Assembly (NCBI RefSeq): GCF_020618775.1
Contig: NZ_JAESVB010000001.1
Location: forward strand, 434,001-498,000
From: Acidisoma silvae
GTDB taxonomy: Bacteria; Pseudomonadota; Alphaproteobacteria; Acetobacterales; Acetobacteraceae
Reading direction: 5' to 3'
Length of the DNA stretch: 64,000 bases
Shown piece after piece: positions 27,730 through 34,663 of the stretch. Positions within the stretch are counted from its first letter, which is position 1, and each line of letters opens with the position of its first letter. Made by a program: the position numbers and the translations under genes. Below the pieces are notes generated by a model that was not told the DNA's origin, ran no database searches, and worked only from the letters and a program-made list of their open reading frames with translations.

Positions 27730-28685
27730 CCCATTATCTGCTGCGGCGCTGCGCCACGCTGGTCGCCGCACTGTTCTTTGCCTCCATCATCATCTTCATC
27801 GTCCTGCAGATTCTGCCGGGCGATCCGGCGCTGGTGATTCTGGGGCCGGATGCGCAGGCCGATACGCTGAAAGCCTTGCGGCATCAGCTCGGCCTCGATC
27901 TGCCGGTCTGGCTGCGCTACCTGCATTGGATCGGCGGCGTGCTGACCGGCCATCTCGGCCGCAGCACCGCCTATGACAGCTCAATCGCCAATCTGATCTT
28001 GCAGCGCATTGCGGTCACGGTGCCGCTTGCCATCTTTGCGATGCTTCTGGCCAGCCTGCTCGCCATCCCGGTCGGTGCCTGGGCGGCGGCGCGGCGCGGC
28101 GCGGTCGACGGCAGCATCATGGCGGTGACTCAGATCGGCATCGCTGTACCCGATTTTTGGCTGGCGCTGCTGCTGATTCTGATCTTTGCCGTCCATGTCA
28201 CCTGGTTTCCCGCTGGCGGCTTTCCCGGCTGGTGGCACGGCACCGGCGCGGCCTTGAAGGCGCTGGTGCTGCCGGTGGTGGCACTCGCCGTGCCGCAGGC
28301 GGCGATCCTGGCGCGTGTCACGCGCGGCGCGGTGCTGGATGTGGGCCTGCGGGATTATCTGCGTACGGCGCGGGCCAAGGGCCTGCGCGAAGGCGCCATC
28401 CTGTGGCGGCATGCCATGCCCAATGCGCTCATTCCCGTCACGACGCTGATGGGCCTGCAATTTTCGTTTCTGCTGGCCGGCACCATCATCATCGAGAATG
28501 TCTTCACCCTGCCGGGCCTCGGCTCGCTGCTGTTCCAGGCCATCGGCCAGCGTGATCTCATCCTGGTGCAGGACCTCGTGCTGCTGTTCGCGGGCCTCGT
28601 CATCCTCATCAATTTCCTGGTCGATGTGCTCAATGCCGTCATCGACCCCCGGCTGGCCCAAAATCTGGGGCAGGGGCTGCAATGA
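27726..28685 (+). CDS. Oligopeptide-type ABC transporter permease, DppB-like
   Basis: A 319-residue inner-membrane permease with six helices. N-terminal LLRRCATLVAALFFASIIIF and LPGDPALVILGPDA, and the cytoplasmic EAA loop DYLRTARAKGLREGAILWRH contacting the ATPase, are typical of DppB/GsiC. The GTG start overlaps the receptor stop codon by 4 bp (GTGA); a TTG three codons earlier is also possible. It ends overlapping the next permease (ATGA). Confidence 0.93.
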   Translation: MTHYLLRRCATLVAALFFASIIIFIVLQILPGDPALVILGPDAQADTLKALRHQLGLDLPVWLRYLHWIGGVLTGHLGRSTAYDSSIANLILQRIAVTVPLAIFAMLLASLLAIPVGAWAAARRGAVDGSIMAVTQIGIAVPDFWLALLLILIFAVHVTWFPAGGFPGWWHGTGAALKALVLPVVALAVPQAAILARVTRGAVLDVGLRDYLRTARAKGLREGAILWRHAMPNALIPVTTLMGLQFSFLLAGTIIIENVFTLPGLGSLLFQAIGQRDLILVQDLVLLFAGLVILINFLVDVLNAVIDPRLAQNLGQGLQ

Positions 28686-29494
28686 GGAATCTGCGCATTC
28701 TCATCGGCGGCGCCATGACGCTGATCGTCATCGTCACCGCCTTGGTCGCGCTGGTCTGGACGCCCTATGGCCCGACCGCCATCGACATCCTGCATCGTCT
28801 GGCCGCACCCTCCGCGGCGCATCCTTTCGGCACGGATGCTTTCGGGCGGGATACGCTGTCGATGATCATGGCGGGCGCCGAGAATTCCATCATCGTGGCG
28901 CTCGCCGCTGTCGGTCTTGGCGCGGTCCTGGGCATTCCGGCCGGGCTGCTGGCCGCCGCGCGCGGCGGCTGGACGGAAGAACTGCTCATGCGCGGCGCCG
29001 ATCTCACCTTCGCCTTTCCAGCGCTGCTGACAGCGGTGATGATCACCGCGCTGCGCGGTCCTGGGGCTTATACGGTGATGATCGCCATCGGTGTCTTCAC
29101 CGCACCGGTGCTGGCGCGGGTCACCCGCACCGCCGCCGGGGTCATCTGGGTGCAGGATTATGCGCGCGCCGCCCGTGCGCTGGGGCGCGGCCGTGGCGCC
29201 GTCACCCGCGTTCACATCCTGCCGAATATCCTGAGCGTGCTGACCGTACAGATCACCATTCAACTGTCACTGGCGATTCTGGCCGAGGCCGGGCTTTCTT
29301 TCGTCGGTTTGGGTGCGCAGCCCCCCGCGCCGAGCTGGGGGCGGATGCTGAACGATGCGCAGACCTACATCTATACAGCGCCGTTTTTGACGCTATTTCC
29401 CGGTCTGGCCATCGCGCTCGCGGTTTTGGGCCTGAACATGCTGGGTGACGGATTGCGGGACGCCATGGATTTAAGACGACGGAGACGCGCATGA
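28682..29494 (+). CDS. Oligopeptide-type ABC transporter permease, DppC-like
   Basis: A 270-residue second permease subunit with six helices, partner of the preceding DppB-like protein. It has HPFGTDAFGRDTLSMIMAGA, the EAA loop YARAARALGRGRGAVTRVHI and FVGLGAQPPAPSWGRMLNDA, all diagnostic for DppC/GsiD. The start overlaps the upstream stop by 4 bp and its own stop overlaps the amidase start by 4 bp. No dppD/dppF-type ATPase follows, so the ATPase must come from elsewhere in the genome. Confidence 0.93.
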   Translation: MRNLRILIGGAMTLIVIVTALVALVWTPYGPTAIDILHRLAAPSAAHPFGTDAFGRDTLSMIMAGAENSIIVALAAVGLGAVLGIPAGLLAAARGGWTEELLMRGADLTFAFPALLTAVMITALRGPGAYTVMIAIGVFTAPVLARVTRTAAGVIWVQDYARAARALGRGRGAVTRVHILPNILSVLTVQITIQLSLAILAEAGLSFVGLGAQPPAPSWGRMLNDAQTYIYTAPFLTLFPGLAIALAVLGLNMLGDGLRDAMDLRRRRRA

Positions 29495-30975
29495 CCCCGC
29501 CCTGGACAGTCCGAACGCTTGGCGCGGCCCTGGCGCGCGGCGACGTGACGGCGGAAGCGGTGGCCGAGCTGTCGCTGGCCCGCATCGCGGCCGAGGACGG
29601 CACGCTCAACGCTATCATCACGCCCAACCCGCACGTGCTGGAGGATGCGCGCGCTATCGACCGCCGGCGTGCGGCGGGCGAGGCGGTGGGACCGCTGGCC
29701 GGCATTCCCGTTCTGGTGAAGGATACGATGGATATGGCGGGCCTGCCGACCACCGGCGGCTGGTCCAAGCTGTCGGCGCGCGCCGGCGGCGTCGATCTTA
29801 TTCCCCGGCGCGACAGTGCCGTGGTGGCGCGCATGCGCGCGGCCGGCGCCCTGTTGCTGGGCAAGACCAATGTCCCGGTCATGAGCGCGAGCGGCACCAA
29901 TGCCAATGACAGCTGGGCCGGTCCGACGCTGAATGCCATCGCGCCCGAGCGCGCGCCGGGTGGCAGCAGCGCGGGCTCGGCGACCGGTGTCGCCGCCGGC
30001 TATGCCGTCATCGGCCTGGCCGAGGAAACCGGCGGCTCCATCCAGAATCCGGCGGCGGCGCAAGGGCTGGTCGGTATCAAGCCGACCTTCGGCCTGGTGC
30101 CCAATTCCGGCGTCATGCCCCTGGCCAATAGCACGCGCGATGTAGTCGGGCCGGTGGCGCAGACGGTGCGCGGTGCCGCCATCGCGCTGGACGTTTTGGC
30201 GGGCTATACGCCGGAAGACCCCAAAACGGTTGCCGGCATCGGTCGCCGTCCGCTGGGCGGCTATGCCGCCGCCATCCGCCCCGGGGCGCTACAGGGCAAG
30301 CGCCTCGGCCTGTACGGGCCGGGCTGGCGCCACGCGAACCTGTCCCCGGCCAGCGAAGCGCTGTTCCGCACCGCTTGCGAGGGGCTGCGGGCGCTGGGCG
30401 CTGAATTGATCGAAGATCCTTTCGCGGGCTCGGGCTTCGCCGATCTGGCCCATTTCGTCAGCGCCCTGCCTTACGATCCGCGCGGCGAGGAATCGGTTGT
30501 CTATGACCTGGACCGCTACCTGGCGACCTTCGGGCCGGACAGCCCGATCAATTCGCTGGACAGCCTGAGGCGCGTCACCGGTGCCGATCCGTTCGACCCC
30601 GCCGGGCCGCTCGGCTATCTGTGGGAGCTGGAGGATTTTCGCCATCTGGTCGCGAATTACCGTGACCCGCCGCCGCTTACGCGCTTCCTCGGCATCCGGG
30701 AACACTATCTGCAGATCTTCAAGCAGGTGATGAACGCCCATCGGCTGGACGCGATGGTGATGCCGCAGACCCAGGCGGAGCCGCCGCTGCTGCACGCACC
30801 CGAGCCGATTCTGGAAACGGCGGTTTCCGAAATCAATATCGCCGGCCTGCCGGCGATCACCGTGCCAGCGGGGCTTTACCCGTCCGGCGCCGGTTTCGGC
30901 CTGCTCTTCGTAGGCCGGCTGTGGAAAGAGGCGCGGCTGATCGCCTTCGCCGCCGAATACGAGGCGATTACCTGA
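29491..30975 (+). CDS. Amidase (amidase-signature family), operon-linked to the ABC importer
   Basis: A 494-residue Ser-cisSer-Lys hydrolase. Triad: Lys77 (VLVKDTMDM), Ser159 (PGGSS) and nucleophile Ser183 (ETGGSIQNPA). No signal peptide, so it acts in the cytoplasm on an imported amide. The start codon overlaps the permease stop (ATGA), the last of three 4-bp overlaps in the operon, which ties its job to the transporter. It shares long identical stretches with the amidase at 5395-6942 (RAIDRRRAAGE, PLAGIP, GLAEETGGSIQNPA, EDPFAGSGFA versus PDPFAGSGFA) and is clearly a paralogue. The natural substrate is unknown. Confidence 0.92.
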   Translation: MTPPWTVRTLGAALARGDVTAEAVAELSLARIAAEDGTLNAIITPNPHVLEDARAIDRRRAAGEAVGPLAGIPVLVKDTMDMAGLPTTGGWSKLSARAGGVDLIPRRDSAVVARMRAAGALLLGKTNVPVMSASGTNANDSWAGPTLNAIAPERAPGGSSAGSATGVAAGYAVIGLAEETGGSIQNPAAAQGLVGIKPTFGLVPNSGVMPLANSTRDVVGPVAQTVRGAAIALDVLAGYTPEDPKTVAGIGRRPLGGYAAAIRPGALQGKRLGLYGPGWRHANLSPASEALFRTACEGLRALGAELIEDPFAGSGFADLAHFVSALPYDPRGEESVVYDLDRYLATFGPDSPINSLDSLRRVTGADPFDPAGPLGYLWELEDFRHLVANYRDPPPLTRFLGIREHYLQIFKQVMNAHRLDAMVMPQTQAEPPLLHAPEPILETAVSEINIAGLPAITVPAGLYPSGAGFGLLFVGRLWKEARLIAFAAEYEAIT

Positions 30976-31001
30976 ACAGTCAGCTACCTAAACAATCAGC
31001 A

Positions 31002-31100
31002 GTCATGCCCGGCTTCATGCCGGGCATCTACCCGTCAGGGCGCCATGACGGCGTGTTGGCGCCGCAGCGGGTAAATGCGCGTGACAAGCACGCGCACGAC
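31002..31100. repeat. Dispersed double-hairpin palindromic element, copy 1
   Basis: A roughly 99-bp element between convergent genes. Hairpin A is GCCCGGC-TTCAT-GCCGGGC and hairpin B is GCGCGTG-ACAAG-CACGCGC. They flank a core starting ATCTACCCGTC and ending GCGGGTAAATG that can pair with itself. The outer ends are GTCATG and CACGAC. Related copies lie at 45847-45926 (opposite orientation) and 62763-62861. Confidence 0.85.
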
Positions 31101-31105
31101 AAAAT

Positions 31106-32110
31106 TTAACCGAACAGGTTTTTCCATGCGGGCAGCGCGCCGGGATAGGGCAGGGCGGTCGCCACAAACACGCCGCGCGCGATCGACCGCGCCGTCACCA
31201 TCATCGCGGCATGGCACAGCACGGTCAGCACCTGAGGGCTGACCGCCTCGCCCTTGCCGGTGGCGGCCGAGAACATCGTATCGCCGTCAAAGGGCAGATG
31301 CGCGCCGTGCACCGCCCGTGCCAGTCCGTCCTGCGCCGCGATGGCCAGCCGCTTGGCCTGTGCCTTGGTCAGTGGCGCATCCGTCACCACCAGCCCGATC
31401 GTCGTCGCGGTCGGCGGATTCGGATCATCGGGAAGGCCCTTCGCCCGCAGCTTCAGATCCTCGGCTGAGAGCGCGTGGGACGGGAACCCCAAGCCGCCGA
31501 ACTCGCCGCCCTGTTCGAAGGGAGCGGCCCAGAAATGCGGGCCTTGCCCCACCAGCGGGTTGCCGACCGGATTGGCGACGGTGATGACCGCGACCTTGTA
31601 GCCCGCGCGTGTTTCCATGCTCGCCGAACCCAGCCCGCCTTTCACCAGCGGTGTCGTCGCGCCCGTGCCGCCGCCCACCGTGCCGAGAGCGAAAGCGCCG
31701 TCGGTCGCGGCCTCGGCTGCCGCGTAGCCCATCTCGCGATAGGGGGAGAAACGGCCCCAGTTCTTGTCGCCGCCATTGGTGAGGTCGAAGACAATCGCCT
31801 GGGGAATGACAGGCACCTGCACGCCGCCGAAGACGGCGCCGCGCTTTTGCTCCCGCGCCCAGGCCTGCACGCCGCCGGCCGCGTCCAGCCCGAAACAGGA
31901 GCCGCCGCCCAGCGCGAAACCATCCACGCCGCCGGCCGTCATCTCAGGCTCCAGCAGCGCCGTATCCCGGCTGCCCGGCGCGCCGCCCAGGATGCTGACG
32001 GAAGCCGTGGCCGGCTCGTCGAAGAGAATGGCCGTCACGCCCGAGCCAAGGGCGAGGTCGGTCGCATGACCGACGATGAGGCCGGGAATATCCGTCAGCA
32101 GGTTGCGCAT
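31106..32110 (-). CDS. P1 family peptidase (DmpA/S58-like aminopeptidase/esterase)
   Basis: A 334-residue member of the DmpA/BapA family, N-terminal-nucleophile hydrolases that cut themselves and then release N-terminal residues from small peptides or amides. Seen: LTDIPGLIVGHATD, GGAPGSRDTALLEPE, FALGGGSCFGLDAAGGV, GTVGGGTGATTPLVKGGLGS, and the DGDTMFSAATG segment whose Thr278 is the predicted nucleophile at the self-cleavage site. It starts 8 bp downstream of the agmatinase-like gene and is surely co-transcribed with it. Convergent with the ABC-amidase operon, it adds to a local set of amide and peptide hydrolases. Confidence 0.88.
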   Translation of the reverse strand: MRNLLTDIPGLIVGHATDLALGSGVTAILFDEPATASVSILGGAPGSRDTALLEPEMTAGGVDGFALGGGSCFGLDAAGGVQAWAREQKRGAVFGGVQVPVIPQAIVFDLTNGGDKNWGRFSPYREMGYAAAEAATDGAFALGTVGGGTGATTPLVKGGLGSASMETRAGYKVAVITVANPVGNPLVGQGPHFWAAPFEQGGEFGGLGFPSHALSAEDLKLRAKGLPDDPNPPTATTIGLVVTDAPLTKAQAKRLAIAAQDGLARAVHGAHLPFDGDTMFSAATGKGEAVSPQVLTVLCHAAMMVTARSIARGVFVATALPYPGALPAWKNLFG

Positions 32111-32118
32111 GATCCGGC

Positions 32119-33021
32119 TCAGGCTTCAGGGCGGCCGAGCAGGGCGAGGTATTCCCACATCACCGTGGCAGCGGCGAGAGCGGTGATTTCGCTCACGTCA
32201 TGGGCGGGCAGAACCTCCACCACATCCATGCCGACGAAGGAGAGGTCGGTGAAGCGGCGGATGATGGCCTGGGTCTGCCAGCTGGCCAGGCCGCCGATTT
32301 CCGGCGTGCCGGTGCCGGGGGCGAAGGCCGGGTCCAGGCAATCGACGTCATAGGTGAGATAGGTCGGGCGGTCGGAGCCGACGACGGCGATGGCGCGTTT
32401 GGCGACGGCCGCGACACCCATCTCATGCACGTCCTGTGCGGACAGGATGGTAACGCCCTGGCTGACCGTCCAATCCCAGACATCGCGCTGCACGGGGGAC
32501 CGGATGCCGATCTGGATCATCCGGGTCGGATCGACCAGCCCTTCATTAATGGCGTGGAAGAAGACCGACCCATGGCCGTAGACCTGACCGAAATTGTCGT
32601 CCCAGGTATCAACATGGGCGTCGAAATGGATGAGGCTGAGCGGCTCGCCGATGCGCGTCCGCAGGGCGCGCAACAGCGGCAGGGTGATGCCGTGCTCACC
32701 GCCCATGGCGAGAAGATGCGGAATACCGGTGGCCTGCTTTTCGATCAGCGAAAGGCTTTTGGGCAGGTCGCCGAGCGCGATCTCGAACTCGCCCGCGTCG
32801 GCGATGGGCATGGCATTCACGTCGGTCCAGAAATGCGGATGTTCGCCGTCCACCAGCATGCGGCTGGCCTGGCGGATCGCACCGGGGCCGGAGCGCGCGC
32901 CCGACCGGTTGGTGACGCCGATATCGAGCGGAATGCCGGCGACGGTGAAGGTCGGCCCGACGCCCGAAATGCTGCGGCCCAGAAAGCCGGGACCGGTCGC
33001 GAAAGTCGGAATGCCTGCCAT
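32119..33021 (-). CDS. speB: Agmatinase/ureohydrolase (arginase superfamily)
   Basis: A 300-residue dinuclear manganese hydrolase releasing urea (or guanidine-like product) from agmatine or a related guanidino compound. All metal ligands are visible: His110 (GGEHGIT), Asp134/His136/Asp138 (HFDAHVDTWDDN) and Asp225/Asp227 (TYDVDCLDPAFAPG). The GTGTPE segment and Glu in VGMDVVEVLPAHD match agmatinases rather than arginases. Specificity in this family (agmatine, guanidinobutyrate, guanidinopropionate) cannot be settled by eye. Leading gene of a two-gene unit with the P1 peptidase. Confidence 0.9.
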   Translation of the reverse strand: MAGIPTFATGPGFLGRSISGVGPTFTVAGIPLDIGVTNRSGARSGPGAIRQASRMLVDGEHPHFWTDVNAMPIADAGEFEIALGDLPKSLSLIEKQATGIPHLLAMGGEHGITLPLLRALRTRIGEPLSLIHFDAHVDTWDDNFGQVYGHGSVFFHAINEGLVDPTRMIQIGIRSPVQRDVWDWTVSQGVTILSAQDVHEMGVAAVAKRAIAVVGSDRPTYLTYDVDCLDPAFAPGTGTPEIGGLASWQTQAIIRRFTDLSFVGMDVVEVLPAHDVSEITALAAATVMWEYLALLGRPEA

Positions 33022-33109
33022 CGTCTCACCCTGTCTCTATGCCTGCCGGTCCTGTCCCGGCGCCTTCGTTGCATAAACCAGAGTGGTCGCCGTGGCGACC
33101 TCGGACAGC

Positions 33110-34243
33110 CTACATGCGCGCGAGTTTGGATACGCTCAATCGCGGCCGGGGGCGTGGACCTGCGCTGTCGCCGGCTGCCGCTGCCTCAGGCGCGGTCACC
33201 GAGTTTGCGGGGTCTATCGCGACGAGGCGCGCATGCAGCTGCACGACCTGGCGTTCCAGCCATTCCAGAACGCGCAAAGTTTCAGGCAAGTCCGATTCCT
33301 CAATCATTGCGGCGATGTCGAGATCGGTCAACGCGCTGGACGGCGTGATCGCGGAGAAGCTGATTGGGCAACCATTGAGGGCTTTTCCATCAGCGGCGCG
33401 TCGCACGATCAATTCATGGGCTTCGCGCGGATCAAGCGGACGCGACAATTCGACGTGAAAAGCGTGATGGCCGTTGCCGATACCGGCACGCCGCAGATCG
33501 CTGCGGAACTGATCCGACACCGTGACCGCGATGATATGGCCCTTGTCCATGACTTCGAGCACAACCGGCACGTCAGGATGATCAGGCAGCCAGGCCCAGC
33601 CTGACAAAATGGTGCGATCCACCCATTCCACCTTGCCCATCAAGGGGCCGCTCTGCGGGCGGTCCATGATATTGGGCTCAGTCAAACCGGCGCGCAGTGC
33701 GATACGCGCCCGGATGCGGTCCACCAGGGGGCCGGATTGCAGGATCGGCGCGCAGGTTTTCCAGCCCTGGCTCGGCACGTCGTCCCAGGTTCCGGACGAG
33801 GTCGAGGTCATGAACATCGCGCGGTCGCCGCGGTCGATATAGCTTTCGGCCGGCATGTCCTCGGCCATGACCACGGCATGAACGGGCATTTCAATGTTGT
33901 AGTAGGCGATGGGGTCCATATCCTCGCAGCGCGTGATGGTGCTGCCGTTGAGCAGGGACTCAGCGGGGACAAGGACGCCGTCGATAAAGAGATTGTGCAA
34001 TGGCGACAGAAAAAGATCGCGCGAGGGCACGCCGTCATCAATCGCATCCGCTTGAATCTTCAAGGGAATGCTGTTCGGGCTGAGACGGGCGAAATGCCGC
34101 CCGTAGATGCGCTGGCCAATCCAGCGGATCGGCAGAATGCCGTGCTGTAGTGTTAAAACTTGGTCGGTCAGTCGAAGTTTTTCGACCCGCACTCTTCCGC
34201 GCGTGGTCAGTATTCGCGTGCCGCCGCAAAAGCTCGCGCCCAT
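33110..34243 (-). CDS. Stand-alone Hint-domain protein with C-terminal beta domain
   Basis: A 377-residue protein. Residues 1-150 form a Hint (hedgehog/intein) module of the Hint_2 type: start MGASFCGGTRILTTRG with Cys6 in the autoprocessing position, VEKLRLTDQVLTLQHG, PIRWIGQR, SPLHNLFIDG and the ending HAVVMAEDMPAESYIDRGDR. Unusually there is no domain before Cys6, so there is no visible N-extein to release. A second domain at about 205-295 (EWVDRTILSGWAWLPDHPD, HIIAVTVSDQFRSDLRRAGI, GHHAFHVEL) resembles the GWA-type beta module seen in some glycosyltransferases and surface proteins. The tail is Pro/Arg rich. No signal peptide. Function unknown; self-splicing, protein modification or adhesion are options. 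Confidence 0.75.
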   Translation of the reverse strand: MGASFCGGTRILTTRGRVRVEKLRLTDQVLTLQHGILPIRWIGQRIYGRHFARLSPNSIPLKIQADAIDDGVPSRDLFLSPLHNLFIDGVLVPAESLLNGSTITRCEDMDPIAYYNIEMPVHAVVMAEDMPAESYIDRGDRAMFMTSTSSGTWDDVPSQGWKTCAPILQSGPLVDRIRARIALRAGLTEPNIMDRPQSGPLMGKVEWVDRTILSGWAWLPDHPDVPVVLEVMDKGHIIAVTVSDQFRSDLRRAGIGNGHHAFHVELSRPLDPREAHELIVRRAADGKALNGCPISFSAITPSSALTDLDIAAMIEESDLPETLRVLEWLERQVVQLHARLVAIDPANSVTAPEAAAAGDSAGPRPRPRLSVSKLARM

Positions 34244-34663
34244 TTTGCGTTATCGCCTCAGCTGCAAGGGGACAGATTGTCGATTATGTAAGGTGACTTC
34301 TAAGCATATCGTCGGTCAACTTCGTTTAACATATTTTTATGAAGACGGCTGATATAACATTTCGAATCCGAACCATTTTTTATAAAACGGTATGGCTTTT
34401 TCAAGTGTTTTGTAATGCGTTAGCGAAATCGAACGCGCCAGTTTACGGCATTTGCTACCGATTTTTATTTTTGTCCTGAAAGAGCAAAATTATACTAAGT
34501 GGCGACTAAACTGCGGCAAGAATTGCTGCATCTGCGATGTTGGTTATGTTTCTTCAGCGATAGCCATCCCGTCCCTGTCCCGCCTTATCCCGGGCGTCGG
34601 CGCCCGGTCATTGCCCCGGGCAAGTCTCCATTATGGCCAGCCCTCTATCGCGTTGCGAATGTG
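34244..34663. other. AT-rich divergent intergenic region before mutS
   Basis: About 420 bp between the Hint gene and mutS. Positions 34270-34520 are far AT-richer than anything else in the window (runs such as CATATTTTTATG and ATTTTTTATAAAACG). No conserved reading frame is supported. The mutS frame is open back to 34499, but that part reads as non-family sequence. A hairpin CCGGGCG-TCGG-CGCCCGG lies at 34590-34607, about 57 bp before mutS. It probably holds promoters for both divergent genes. Confidence 0.55.

Noticed and set aside
31002-31100. CRISPR or integron attachment site
   Set aside because: The repeats are single dispersed double hairpins without spacers or cas/integrase genes; attC-like core sequences are absent.
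34499-34663. N-terminal extension of MutS (55 extra codons)
   Set aside because: The sequence (LRCWLCFFSDSH and so on) does not resemble MutS, runs through an AT-rich region and a hairpin, and the known fold begins shortly after 34664.
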